From Clostridia bacterium (GTDB lineage Bacteria; Bacillota; Clostridia; Oscillospirales; CAG-272), in NCBI GenBank assembly GCA_024408015.1, contig JAKSVJ010000015.1:1-11165 (forward strand): DNA of 11,165 nt, written 5' to 3'. Position 1 is the stretch's first letter. Every line of letters starts with the position of its first letter. The translations under genes and the position numbers were made by a program. The notes below the pieces were generated by a model. It had not been told where the DNA came from. It did not search any database and was given only the letters and a program-made list of their open reading frames with translations. Positions 1 through 7,478 of the stretch are shown here, piece after piece.

Positions 1-1210
1 AGTTATATGGATCACCCAAAGCCGATGCATAAATGTGATTTCCTTTTGTACCCCAAAGTCTGTTATTACACTGGAAGACGTTCTCCATCTCTTCAGGGAA
101 TTCAAGAGTAATACCATTGACTACAATATCAAATGCGTTAATGCCGCCGAATGATTCACCAGTTACTGTTATCTTAATCTTCTTGTTAACACCATCATCT
201 CTTTCAACCTTTTCTATCGGGAAGATTGTGCCTCTACAAACAAGGTTTAACTCATTCTTCTCTAGAGAGCTTGTCAATAAAGTGAACGTGTTTTCTAGCT
301 TCGCTTCTTGGCTTGTTGATTTGGCTGTGATATAGAACTCATTGCCTCCTTGCAAACCGCTAACTTCCAATCCATAGAAGATATACTTTGCGGCAGTAAC
401 TGTACTACCAGTTTCTTCCCAATAAGCTTCGCCTTGAAGAATATACTTCTTACCGCTTTCTTCAACCTCAAGTCTTTGAACAGTGTTGCCTCTTATAGTG
501 TTTGGTGTTATTGCTTGAGTTAAGTCTCTATCAAATTTTACCTGGTAATTCTCAAAGTCAATTTGAGCACCGCCATAATACCAGTTTTCAACTACTCCGT
601 CTTTATCGCTTAACTTAATTCTTTCCTTGCCATTGATCGCATCAGCAAATGCCTTTGCGATTTGAAAACCACACATATCACAATTAGCTACTACCTTATC
701 GTTATATAGATATAACTCAATATGTTCAGTGCGTTTATTAGCTTCATTAATCATTGTGATATTAGTATTTAGTGTTACAAATGGTTCATTCTTTATTGAA
801 GCTACGTTATCGCTTGGTATACCCTTGCTTAACAAAGTATCCGCCTCTGTATCGTATACTGTTAAATGTGGAGAGTAAATTATAATGTATTTGTTTGAAA
901 GCCTACACAGCTTCGTATTTTCCGTCTCACCAACTTCTCGTTCAGCTTTATAAAACTTGTATCTATCTCCACTTGGTACTAAATAATACGGTGTGCCATC
1001 AGTACCAAATGTAAAGTCTACAGCTCCTCGAGCTACCATTGGTGAAACTAATCTATTTTTCATTGGTGTTAGAATTGGATATTCATCAGCTGATATGTTC
1101 TTCATATCATAGATTGCACCATCTCTAGCTCCACTTGTATGTGTGTATCCGCCAAACTTCATTTGCTGTTGCTTACGAACGCTTGGTGTATATGGGATTT
1201 TTGGTAACAT
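1..1210 (-). CDS. phage virion structural protein, possibly tail nozzle/stabilization-like (3' part outside window)
   Basis: The open frame starts at ATG 1210 and runs off the left edge, giving 403 visible residues with no stop. The ATG overlaps the previous stop codon by one base (TAATG) and lies behind a good AAAGGAG. The protein opens with MLPKIPYTPSVRKQQQMKFGG. It is rich in short beta-type stretches and has a CDMCGF motif near residue 182. Near its visible end it carries CNNRLWGTKGNHIYASALGD (about residues 382-401). A conserved 'NRLWG...IYASALGDP' motif occurs in large beta-rich virion proteins of Bacillota phages, found next to connector genes. From that, and from the adaptor-like gene upstream, I infer a tail-hub, nozzle or stabilization role. 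The motif is seen directly; the exact role is inferred. It is not an enzyme I recognise. Confidence 0.7.
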   Translation of the reverse strand, partial: MLPKIPYTPSVRKQQQMKFGGYTHTSGARDGAIYDMKNISADEYPILTPMKNRLVSPMVARGAVDFTFGTDGTPYYLVPSGDRYKFYKAEREVGETENTKLCRLSNKYIIIYSPHLTVYDTEADTLLSKGIPSDNVASIKNEPFVTLNTNITMINEANKRTEHIELYLYNDKVVANCDMCGFQIAKAFADAINGKERIKLSDKDGVVENWYYGGAQIDFENYQVKFDRDLTQAITPNTIRGNTVQRLEVEESGKKYILQGEAYWEETGSTVTAAKYIFYGLEVSGLQGGNEFYITAKSTSQEAKLENTFTLLTSSLEKNELNLVCRGTIFPIEKVERDDGVNKKIKITVTGESFGGINAFDIVVNGITLEFPEEMENVFQCNNRLWGTKGNHIYASALGDPYN

Positions 1211-1617
1211 TATTTCCAACTCCTTTGCTCTTTTAGTTTAGATTCGAGAATCAAGAAGCCTTGTACTTTCTTTGCACAAACCTCAGCTTCCTTCCACCCT
1301 CTACTTGTATTTATATATGCTTTAACATTTGGTTCAGGTTCTGGTTCATCAGGTACTATCGGTTCAACTCCATCAATGGTAACCGAATACGTTATAATTT
1401 GAGATTGACCACTTGGCAATACCGCTTCAAAATCTATTTGAATAGATCCTTTCGTAGGTTTAAGAGCATAGATTTCAAACGTACCACCACTCATGTCATA
1501 TATATCTAAGTACTCTTCTATGTTAACTTCAGGTGTTGAAATAACAGATATATCACTACTGATATATGACAAGTCGATTATTTCCGATGTACCAACGTCT
1601 AATCTTATATATTCCAT
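1210..1617 (-). CDS. hypothetical small virion-associated protein with Pro/Glu linker
   Basis: This is a 135-aa protein I do not recognise. Residues 1-85 alternate hydrophobic and polar residues, as in a small beta-sandwich; the stretch GSIQIDFEAVLPSGQSQIITY resembles bacterial Ig-like strands. An acidic proline linker (PIVPDEPEPEPN, about residues 86-97) follows. The basic C-terminal tail includes YINTSRGWKEAEV. The start is supported by TAAGGAGTAACAATG, where the ribosome binding site overlaps the upstream fibre gene's stop. Its own stop overlaps the next start by one base, so it is translationally coupled to both neighbours. Its place between a long fibre and a large structural protein suggests a small virion or adaptor component. 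That is inference from position. Confidence 0.7.
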   Translation of the reverse strand: MEYIRLDVGTSEIIDLSYISSDISVISTPEVNIEEYLDIYDMSGGTFEIYALKPTKGSIQIDFEAVLPSGQSQIITYSVTIDGVEPIVPDEPEPEPNVKAYINTSRGWKEAEVCAKKVQGFLILESKLKEQRSWK

Positions 1618-1619
1618 TG

Positions 1620-4151
1620 TTACTCCTTAATCTTGAAGTACAACTGACCGACCTTCGCATTACTTAAGTTAGGATTATCTTCTGGAGCCTGCGTTCCATA
1701 ACCAACACCTTCTTTTAGAATGATAGCTCCATCTTCAAACTGAACATCCCCAGTCATGAATAGATTACCAGTTAAGTATGTATTACCTATCATGCCAATT
1801 CTAGTTCCGTGTCCACCAGTGGAATTAATAACACTAAGTGCATGATCACCATTACTTACTATTCTAAATCCGTCCTGAGCGAGGTGCCAACCAAACGAAT
1901 CACTACCGCCACTAGCATCAAGCTTTGCAGATATCATATTGCCTTGAGTAGTAAGTGTGCCTTGAATAGATGTTATCTCACCATTAACCGAAGTTAATGA
2001 ACGGTTAACCGCCTCTACTGCGTCATTGTTAACTGAAAGCTGAGAAACTATGTTTCCGTTTTCGGTTACTATCGCTTCTATTCTATCGGACGTTTGCTTT
2101 AACTCAGTTGAATGTGATTCTACTAGCTCACCTAATTCATCATACTTATCGGCTAGGTTTTCCATAGCTTCCTTAGAAGCTTTGCCTTCCATATCCACTC
2201 TATATGTATCTTCTGATACCTTAGTAGAAATGACTCCTGCTTGAGTGTCAAGTCTTTGCGAAACATCAGTAACTGAAGCTTGCAAGGTAGTTACTTCTTG
2301 TGAATCAGCTTTTCCGTCAATCGATTGTCTGAGTTCAGTGCCAAGATTTGTTACTTCAGTCTTGGTAGCTCTCTCTTCAATCTTGCCATCTGTTGCTGTT
2401 ATTCGTGATGTATTGCTTGAGACTATGTCAGACAAGTCATCAACTGTCTTTTTGTCAACCTTTAACGCTATAGCTTCTTTTGTCTGTACTATCTCACTTT
2501 CGGCAGTGCTAAGCCTATTTGTTATTCCTTGTTTATCTACCTCGTATTCTGAACTAGATACTTTACTAGCTATTAAACCAGCCTGCACAACCAATTGAGC
2601 TGCATTATCTGTTACCTTTCCGTCTAGGTCTTCCAGATCCGATGAATCAGCTTTAAGAGCTATTTGGTCTTTTGTTTGTGTAATCTCAGTTTCAGCTGAT
2701 GATATTCTTTGCTCGAAACTATTTTTATCAGCTACATATACCTCATTAGAAACCTTTGAAGCAATTAAGCCAGCTTGTGCATCAAGTGTTTGTGACACAT
2801 TAGTTATTGTTGTTTGCATAGTTGCTACTGTATCACTATCGGCTTTTGCTGCTAATTTAGCCTTTACATCATCACTTAGATCCGTAACTTCTTTCTTTGT
2901 TGCTCTCTGTTCTATTGCTCCAGCATTAATAACTATTTGTGCTGCGTTCTCTACAACCGCTTTATTCAAGTCATTAAACTGAGTTGTACTTGCCTTGAGT
3001 TTTATATCTTCTTTGTTCTGCTCAATTAATGTTTCTGATGTAGCAACTCTCTTTGTTAAGTTAGTAACATTTGTTGCTACTCCATTCAAATCATCAACCG
3101 AAGCTTTACCTGACATGTCTAATACATATGTATCATTTGATACCTTACTAGCTATTTGACCAGTATGTGCATCAACAGTTCTTGATACATTGGTTACTTC
3201 TGTTTGAAGCGTAGTAAATTCCTGAACACCAGTTTTTCCATTTATAGCTGTTCTAAGTTCTGTTCCCAAGTTCTCAACAGATGTAACTGAAGCTTTCTCT
3301 TCAATCTTACCAGCTTGTACCACTAATGAACCTTCAGCTATAGTCACTCGGTTTGCTATCTCGTCCACGTCATCACTATCGGCTTTTTGATTAATAGCTG
3401 TTTCAAAATCAGTTTGCTTCACCATTAAACCAATTGATTGTTCCTGAGTTATGATGTCTGACTCACATGTGGCCACCCTACGTTCAACACTATCTAGGTC
3501 AGCTTGGTCTGCTTTTTGTTCAACAACACTTGTTATGGCAAGCTTGTTAGATAAGATCTTACTTCCCTCAGTGCTATCATTGATTGCTCGGATAACTTCT
3601 CCAGTTGAAACCTTACCTTCAACTGTAGCTCCAATAGTCGATATTGACTTTTCATGCAACTGAACCATAGCAGCAACATCATAGAATGAAGCATACACAT
3701 ATTTATCAATATCAAATGCTGACGTGACTATACCGTCACTAGATATGCCAATCGCCCAATCAGCACCGCTCGCTGTTTTGAATGTATAGTTCTTTGATAC
3801 ACCGTCATAAAGCACTGGAACTATAACACCATTACTCTGTACAAGATATGTACCTTTCACGTTGCATATGAAACCGTTGCTTCCCACATTCACTGCAGTA
3901 TTTGACGCGAATAACGACTTCGTAATGTCGGTTAAGTCAATGTCCCCATCAACATTAATGATTGACTTTAAGTCTGCTATATCCTTTGCATTTTGCTTCA
4001 CATCGCCAAGCAAAGTGCCATTAACATTTGACTCAAGGTTAGTTGTTTTCTTTTGCAAAGAAGCAGAGATCGCTTTCAGTCTATCTAACTCAATTTCTAA
4101 TTCAGGAATTTTTCGGTTTAGATATTCAATTGCTTCTCCGCTTTCAATCAT
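1620..4151 (-). CDS. long coiled-coil tail fibre/appendage protein with internal repeats
   Basis: This 843-aa protein has four parts. Residues 1-65 form a heptad-like N-terminal coiled coil (ELEIELDRLKAISASLQKKT). Residues about 66-160 form a beta-rich domain. Residues about 165-745 form a long repetitive coiled-coil shaft built from units such as 'AETEITQTKDQIALKAD', 'AGLIASKVS' and 'LGTELR..I.GKAD..E.TTLQ'. Residues about 750-843 form a globular glycine-rich tip (GWHLAQDGFRIVSNGDHALS, TYLTGNLFMTGDVQF) ending in FKIKE. Such shafts are typical of gp58-like/tail-fibre proteins of Gram-positive phages, which form trimeric fibres and often carry host-recognition tips. The ORF overlaps the upstream adaptor-like gene by 8 bp. 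No peptidase or glycosidase motif is evident. Fibre is well supported; the receptor-binding role of the tip is inferred. Confidence 0.85.
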   Translation of the reverse strand: MIESGEAIEYLNRKIPELEIELDRLKAISASLQKKTTNLESNVNGTLLGDVKQNAKDIADLKSIINVDGDIDLTDITKSLFASNTAVNVGSNGFICNVKGTYLVQSNGVIVPVLYDGVSKNYTFKTASGADWAIGISSDGIVTSAFDIDKYVYASFYDVAAMVQLHEKSISTIGATVEGKVSTGEVIRAINDSTEGSKILSNKLAITSVVEQKADQADLDSVERRVATCESDIITQEQSIGLMVKQTDFETAINQKADSDDVDEIANRVTIAEGSLVVQAGKIEEKASVTSVENLGTELRTAINGKTGVQEFTTLQTEVTNVSRTVDAHTGQIASKVSNDTYVLDMSGKASVDDLNGVATNVTNLTKRVATSETLIEQNKEDIKLKASTTQFNDLNKAVVENAAQIVINAGAIEQRATKKEVTDLSDDVKAKLAAKADSDTVATMQTTITNVSQTLDAQAGLIASKVSNEVYVADKNSFEQRISSAETEITQTKDQIALKADSSDLEDLDGKVTDNAAQLVVQAGLIASKVSSSEYEVDKQGITNRLSTAESEIVQTKEAIALKVDKKTVDDLSDIVSSNTSRITATDGKIEERATKTEVTNLGTELRQSIDGKADSQEVTTLQASVTDVSQRLDTQAGVISTKVSEDTYRVDMEGKASKEAMENLADKYDELGELVESHSTELKQTSDRIEAIVTENGNIVSQLSVNNDAVEAVNRSLTSVNGEITSIQGTLTTQGNMISAKLDASGGSDSFGWHLAQDGFRIVSNGDHALSVINSTGGHGTRIGMIGNTYLTGNLFMTGDVQFEDGAIILKEGVGYGTQAPEDNPNLSNAKVGQLYFKIKE
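2166..2384 (-). repeat. 73-residue shaft repeat, copy 3 (residues 590-662 of the 843-aa fibre)
   Basis: This copy begins KIEERATKTEVTNLGTELR and ends around DMEGKASKEAM. It is closest to copy 1. Together the three copies suggest the shaft grew by internal duplication. Confidence 0.75.
2700..2918 (-). repeat. 73-residue shaft repeat, copy 2 (residues 412-484 of the 843-aa fibre)
   Basis: This copy begins AIEQRATKKEVTDL and continues through TNVSQTLDAQAGLIASKVS. It aligns with copies 1 and 3 but has lost the LGTELR motif (replaced by LSDDVK), and its end diverges at DKNSFEQR. Confidence 0.65.
3090..3308 (-). repeat. 73-residue shaft repeat, copy 1 (residues 282-354 of the 843-aa fibre)
   Basis: The unit begins KIEEKASVTSVENLGTELR and ends around DMSGKASVDDL. 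By hand alignment about 42 of its first 70 residues are identical to copy 3, without gaps. Copy 2 is more divergent. It is a protein-level repeat; the DNA has diverged. Confidence 0.75.
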
Positions 4152-4470
4152 ACTTATGTCTCTCCCAGTATTTTAAATACTCAATCTCTGTTGCGTTATA
4201 TATTGCCATTGAATTCTGATAAGCTTGGAATTGCTGATCCTGATAATCAATCTTTGCGGTTATAAACTCGACATATATTTTTTCAAATGGTAGTGGAGCT
4301 GATAGCTCTCTACCTGCGTCATCTGGATATTTTATTTTTCTTGCGATATCTCCACTTGTTCTCATGATGAGATTTGATTCACACTCATTTAACCAGGAAA
4401 CAATAGTGTTAGTGGAATATGCACTTGGTTTAGTTTCTTCTACTAAACTAATCACTTCTTGTACTGTCAT
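4144..4470 (-). CDS. phage adaptor / head-tail connector-like protein
   Basis: This 108-aa protein begins MTVQEVISLVEETKPSAYS and includes IVSWLNECESNLI, a LPFEKIYVEFITAKIDYQDQ segment and NSMAIYNATEIEYLKYW near the end. The pattern matches small helical adaptor/head-completion proteins of Bacillota phages. In those, an N-terminal 'V...KPN.Y....I..WLN' helix is followed by 'P..EIY..Y..AQIDF...E...Y.NSM..FN..'. They dock beneath the portal and link the head to the tail. The gene overlaps the preceding membrane-protein gene by 23 bp and the following fibre gene by 8 bp, so it sits in one tightly coupled operon. The family call rests on remembered sequence pattern only. Confidence 0.7.
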   Translation of the reverse strand: MTVQEVISLVEETKPSAYSTNTIVSWLNECESNLIMRTSGDIARKIKYPDDAGRELSAPLPFEKIYVEFITAKIDYQDQQFQAYQNSMAIYNATEIEYLKYWERHKYD

Positions 4471-5449
4471 GTTGTCTCTCCTTGTTTATTAACTCTTCTA
4501 GATCAACGCCCTCAAGAGAGTCTTCTCTTTCTTTTTTTATTTTGTCTAGCTCTCCGTTGCGTTCCCATTCAAGCATTAGTGTTAATATTTCAACCTTGCC
4601 ATCATAATAAATAGGAGCTGCTATTGCACTTGTTGTAAAACCAGCGTTTGCACCGATTAACCATGCCATTACTATCGGTGCCATTCTCGCACACCATAAG
4701 CCAAATGTTTCTAAACTTGGATGTGCAGCAAAGGAAACTACCATTACACAACCTAATATCGTTGTAAATACTCGTGTTAAGCTGTTTAATGATTTATCAA
4801 ATCTAGTCTTCTGAGTTGGAGACACGCCAAGAACCGTTGACGTTCTTTTAGCTGTTGCATCCTTAGTCAGAAGCTGATCTGCTGTTAGTATCTTTGGCTT
4901 AGCATGATTAGCTCTTATAACCGCTTCCTTTGTTTGCTTGTTCATTTCATCAGAGCTGTTAACCACTTCATCACTTGCCTTACACCATCTATCCATATAA
5001 TCTTCCCATGATAGATATGTTGTAGCTATAATTGACTTGCGATATGTTTCTAGTTCTTCTTTTACATACTTATTGCATAGCTCAGGAAGCATTGTTGCTA
5101 ATCCTTTGTCGTGCACTTCTTTTACTTTCTCTTCATATCTTGCACTAGCTTCTTTGTATTCCTTTGTCTTCTTTCCACGCATAACGCCCTCATCATATTT
5201 CGTATGATGCACTACTGTTGTTACGGTGTAGATAAATAATGTTACGATTGAAAAATCTATTGCTGACTTAAACGAAAATGATAAATCACCAAACGAAAGA
5301 ACCGCACTGAAGACGAACAAGATTATTACCATTATATTAGTAAGAAGACTTGCTCGTCCTTGTGCACTAATGTTCTCTGTGGATGACTTTAACTTTCTCG
5401 TTGCTTCAACTATCTGCTCGTTGTTGTCTTCGAGAGGTTTAATTGCCAT
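4448..5449 (-). CDS. polytopic membrane protein of unknown function
   Basis: This 333-aa protein has four likely membrane helices in two pairs, at about residues 35-53, 62-80, 224-242 and 252-278. A 140-residue charged, mostly helical domain separates the pairs (about 85-220) and contains YLSWEDYMDRWCKASDE. The C-terminal tail is strongly charged (DKIKKEREDSLEGVDLEEL). No catalytic motif or known lysis enzyme domain is visible. The start ATG at 5449 follows the upstream stop by three bases and has only a weak purine-rich ribosome binding site (GAAGAAGAA), which suggests translational coupling. Its neighbours suggest membrane remodelling, lysis control or genome entry, but nothing in the sequence decides between these. 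I do not recognise the family. Confidence 0.75.
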   Translation of the reverse strand: MAIKPLEDNNEQIVEATRKLKSSTENISAQGRASLLTNIMVIILFVFSAVLSFGDLSFSFKSAIDFSIVTLFIYTVTTVVHHTKYDEGVMRGKKTKEYKEASARYEEKVKEVHDKGLATMLPELCNKYVKEELETYRKSIIATTYLSWEDYMDRWCKASDEVVNSSDEMNKQTKEAVIRANHAKPKILTADQLLTKDATAKRTSTVLGVSPTQKTRFDKSLNSLTRVFTTILGCVMVVSFAAHPSLETFGLWCARMAPIVMAWLIGANAGFTTSAIAAPIYYDGKVEILTLMLEWERNGELDKIKKEREDSLEGVDLEELINKERQHDSTRSD

Positions 5450-5452
5450 ACG

Positions 5453-5824
5453 TTATTCTTCTTCTTTCAGTTCATCCTTAATATTTTTGCGTATCATAAA
5501 GAATATTTCTGATACCATGTTTCCTGCTAATCCAGCTACACATACATAGAGCATCTCATTAATGATGTTCTTTAATAGCATGAGCAACACGAACACGATT
5601 ATCCATAGCAATGTTACTGATGGGCTACCTTTAAAATATGCTTTTATTTGATTCCAAAATGGAAGACAAGAAAAGAATATTAAGAGAATAGCTACCCCAC
5701 TAATTGTTGCTTTTGGCTCTTCAGTCCATGTAGGAAATTGTAAAATTGTTGCGATAAATGGCGGTGCTATAGCAGCTGCCAAACCGCAAATAGTTAATAT
5801 TAACTTTTTAATAGAAGCACTCAT
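5453..5824 (-). CDS. small multi-pass membrane protein, holin-like in size and topology
   Basis: This 123-aa protein is mostly hydrophobic, with probable membrane helices at about residues 7-28, 40-56, 70-86 and 90-110. It ends in a highly charged tail (RKNIKDELKEEE). Small size, several helices and a charged C-terminus are features shared with phage holins, but no family-specific motif is recognised and no endolysin gene lies in the window. The start directly abuts the upstream stop (TAAATG) and uses a strong AAAGGAGG site. The holin label is a topology-based suggestion; a role partnered with the adjacent membrane proteins is equally possible. Confidence 0.7.
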   Translation of the reverse strand: MSASIKKLILTICGLAAAIAPPFIATILQFPTWTEEPKATISGVAILLIFFSCLPFWNQIKAYFKGSPSVTLLWIIVFVLLMLLKNIINEMLYVCVAGLAGNMVSEIFFMIRKNIKDELKEEE

Positions 5825-6442
5825 TTATGCCTCCTTTGTTTCACCATCGTCTAACGCTTTTACTACTGCTAAATATTTAGTTCTAATAACTTCCTTTGCG
5901 GCATTTGGTATTGTGCTAGAAGACTGATATGTTGTCATGAGCATATCAGCTAATGCAAGGATACCCTCTTTTGTGATGCTACCATCTTCTGTTCTTGCCG
6001 ATTCTGTTGCCAGGATACTTTCAGTTTTTGTTTCAAGCTCAGTAAGATGATTTGCTAAAGCTACAATCTTTTCGCTGTTCTCGTTAACACCACTTACAAG
6101 TTCATTAGTCTTGTTTTGATTCTTGGAAGAAATGTTGTTAATCTGAGAAAGTCTTGTTGATACTCCTGACTTGAGCAAGATAATAACTGTTGCACCAGCT
6201 ATTGAGCTAAGTGTTACGATTGCATCTCTAGCATTTTGTCCATTGATCACTGAAATAACTGCTGTCCAAAACTTGTGCCAAAGTGATTCCTGTTCAGGTG
6301 TCAAACCATCAGGTGTTACTATGTCATCTTCAGTGATAACATATGTATCTTCTGTAGTAACCTCTTCAGCTGCCGATACAACTGTTGCCAATGAAAGTGC
6401 GATTAAAATAACCGCAATAGCACATACTAAAAATTTCTTCAT
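5825..6442 (-). CDS. secreted or membrane-anchored protein with signal peptide, TM helix and coiled coil
   Basis: This 205-aa protein starts with a classical signal peptide (MKKFLVCAIAVILIALSLAT, likely cut after VVSA near residue 24). An acidic Thr/Glu segment follows to about residue 50. A hydrophobic helix lies at about 74-91 (AIVTLSSIAGATVIILLKSG), and a coiled coil at about 96-145 (NISSKNQNKTNELVSGVNEN). The C-terminal part is helical and ends GETKEA. The ribosome binding site TAGGAG overlaps the upstream stop codon. An export signal in a virion-gene operon suggests action at the host envelope: lysis, superinfection exclusion or DNA entry. I do not recognise the family, and no enzymatic motif is seen. 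Confidence 0.75.
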   Translation of the reverse strand: MKKFLVCAIAVILIALSLATVVSAAEEVTTEDTYVITEDDIVTPDGLTPEQESLWHKFWTAVISVINGQNARDAIVTLSSIAGATVIILLKSGVSTRLSQINNISSKNQNKTNELVSGVNENSEKIVALANHLTELETKTESILATESARTEDGSITKEGILALADMLMTTYQSSSTIPNAAKEVIRTKYLAVVKALDDGETKEA

Positions 6443-6451
6443 TTTAATCTC

Positions 6452-6862
6452 CTATTCAGTCTTATAACCGTCACTAAACTCGGTTACCAATTCCTTTGTT
6501 TCATTACATGTTTTTTTAATGTCTTCTACAATATCCAGTATTCCAGCTATCGCTAACCACTGAAGTCTATTTGTTTCAGATTGAGCTGCTGCATATGGGA
6601 TAGCTTTCTTTACTCCATCGTCAATCACAACAACAAATGTTGCAAACGTTACTTCTCCGCATGTAATCACATAACGTGCATTCACGAGAAAGTCTCCTGG
6701 AATATTGAAGCTCCCATTCACTGACTTTGTAGCGAACGAGTGACCATCATTTCTATTAACAACGACATCACCATCAATGCCTATGTTAACAGCTAATGCA
6801 TCACTGATCTTTTCTGCCTCTGTTAAGAGGATGCCGATTTTACCAGCTACTTTGTAATTCAT
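6452..6862 (-). CDS. hypothetical phage protein, beta-rich with C-terminal amphipathic helix
   Basis: This 136-aa protein is not one I recognise. Residues 1-82 look beta-rich (VNIGIDGDVVVNRNDG, ARYVITCGEVTFATFVVVID), like a small beta-sandwich or fibre-attachment domain. The C-terminal 50 residues are helical (ETNRLQWLAIAGILDIVED). The start at 6862 is behind AAAGGAGAATAACC. It is the first gene after the 308-bp gap, so it may open a separate transcription unit leading into the membrane-protein genes. Its length and beta-rich N-terminus would suit a virion decoration or baseplate accessory protein, but this is speculation. Confidence 0.65.
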   Translation of the reverse strand: MNYKVAGKIGILLTEAEKISDALAVNIGIDGDVVVNRNDGHSFATKSVNGSFNIPGDFLVNARYVITCGEVTFATFVVVIDDGVKKAIPYAAAQSETNRLQWLAIAGILDIVEDIKKTCNETKELVTEFSDGYKTE

Positions 6863-6963
6863 GGTTATTCTCCTTTGAATTATTGTAAGGGAAAAACCAT
6901 CATGCTTTTTTTACCAATTTTAAATCAAAGTTATTCAACAATCGTTTAGGTAGCGTTGTTTGT

Positions 6964-7006
6964 TGTAAACCATTTTGTTTTCAATGTGTAAACCGATTTG
7001 TAAACC
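6964..7006 (-). repeat. three GGTTTACA direct repeats
   Basis: On the plus strand, TGTAAACC occurs at 6964-6971, 6987-6994 and 6999-7006. Start-to-start spacings are 23 and 12 bp, roughly two and one helical turns. Short repeats with helical phasing upstream of a gene may be operator or activator sites; they are short enough that chance cannot be excluded. Confidence 0.5.
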
Positions 7007-7111
7007 AATCTAATTCTACATTTGAGTACCGACTATACGGTTGCCTGAACGACTAATGGTTGTGTGTAGTGCCAATGGCATTCAAGTGTGCAGTTTGAAT
7101 TTCACTTTCTT

Positions 7112-7139
7112 ATTCAACATTGGTTTTCTATTGTTGAAT
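7112..7139. repeat. 8-bp perfect inverted repeat
   Basis: ATTCAACA (7112-7119) and TGTTGAAT (7132-7139) are exact reverse complements with a 12-bp loop. The right arm overlaps the left arm of the AATTGTACA inverted repeat, so the two hairpins would be mutually exclusive in RNA. Confidence 0.45.
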
Positions 7140-7172
7140 TGTACATAACCGTACATTGAGTTTTGTACAATT
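7137..7172. promoter_or_regulatory. 9-bp perfect inverted repeat overlapping the end of the 59-aa gene
   Basis: AATTGTACA (7137-7145) and TGTACAATT (7164-7172) are exact reverse complements separated by 18 bp. The spacer holds another GTACAT (7151-7156), giving GTACAT-AACC-GTACAT. The right arm covers part of the TAA stop of the 59-aa gene. It could be a transcript-end hairpin (no T-run follows) or a dimeric repressor site. Confidence 0.5.
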
Positions 7173-7350
7173 ACTTAGGTTCAATCATTAGCGGTTTCTC
7201 ATTCTCTTTTTCTTTGACTATTTCACACGATTGATGACCAACGATTGTGAATGAGTATTTATTTTGAATGATAGATTCGCCACTAATGTTATAATACCTT
7301 GCAATTATCTTTTTGATTTCCTTTTGGTTTAGAGTAATTGACTCTTCCAT
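7171..7350 (-). CDS. small hypothetical protein (59 aa)
   Basis: This frame begins MEESITLNQKEIKKIIARYY and ends LMIEPK, followed by TAA at 7173-7171. Its start overlaps the stop of the XkdX-like gene by one base (TAATG), and GGAGAG precedes it, which supports coupled translation. The N-terminal half looks like an amphipathic helix and the middle (KYSFTIVGHQSCEIV) like a beta hairpin. I do not recognise it. As the last gene before the gap it closes the adhesion-module operon. Confidence 0.6.
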   Translation of the reverse strand: MEESITLNQKEIKKIIARYYNISGESIIQNKYSFTIVGHQSCEIVKEKENEKPLMIEPK

Positions 7351-7478
7351 TAGAATTTCTCTCCGACAATTTCTTCGTATTGCTCTACGGTAATTTTTCC
7401 CTTTTTAACCGCATTGCGAACCATTTCTTTGTTCCAAAATCCGTTGTCATAATATTCTTTAATTTTCTCGAATGTCAT
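7350..7478 (-). CDS. xkdX: XkdX family phage protein
   Basis: This 42-aa protein begins MTFEKIKEYYDNGFWNKEMV and continues RNAVKKGKITVEQYEEIVGE. The pattern 'F..IK..Y..G.W....V...V..GKIT..QY.EI.G' is that of the XkdX family, named for a PBSX prophage gene of Bacillus subtilis. These are tiny proteins encoded next to tail-fibre or baseplate genes in Bacillota phages, with no settled biochemical role. The length is normal for the family. The start ATG at 7478 has GAGGT upstream inside the preceding gene, with which it overlaps by 20 bp. Finding it just after two adhesin genes matches its usual position. Confidence 0.85.
   Translation of the reverse strand: MTFEKIKEYYDNGFWNKEMVRNAVKKGKITVEQYEEIVGEKF

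Larger units (their letters stand above)
6863..7170. other. 308-bp intergenic region with repeats, no supported gene
   Basis: No credible coding frame on either strand. The region holds two overlapping perfect inverted repeats at its right end and three GGTTTACA direct repeats in the middle (minus-strand sense). It also has an AT-rich stretch before the ribosome binding site of the 136-aa gene. No clear -35/-10 promoter pair stands out, and no hairpin is followed by a convincing T-run. It is the largest gene-free gap in an otherwise tightly packed operon, so a regulatory role is likely. Confidence 0.7.

Noticed and set aside
1809..4176. Several plus-strand frames of 60-117 codons opposite the 843-aa fibre.
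   Set aside because: They are antisense shadows of the repetitive coiled-coil gene, rich in Ser/Leu/Cys, with no ribosome binding sites or recognisable domains.
6894..6921. Possible A/T hairpin with a T-run near the GGTAAAAAAAGCATGATGGTTTTTCCC stretch on the minus strand.
   Set aside because: The stem is almost all A-T with mismatches and lies just before a ribosome binding site; not a convincing terminator.
7081..7155. A 24-codon minus-strand frame (MYGYVQFNNRKPMLNKK...) in the intergenic gap.
   Set aside because: No ribosome binding site, and it lies across the inverted repeats; more likely noncoding.
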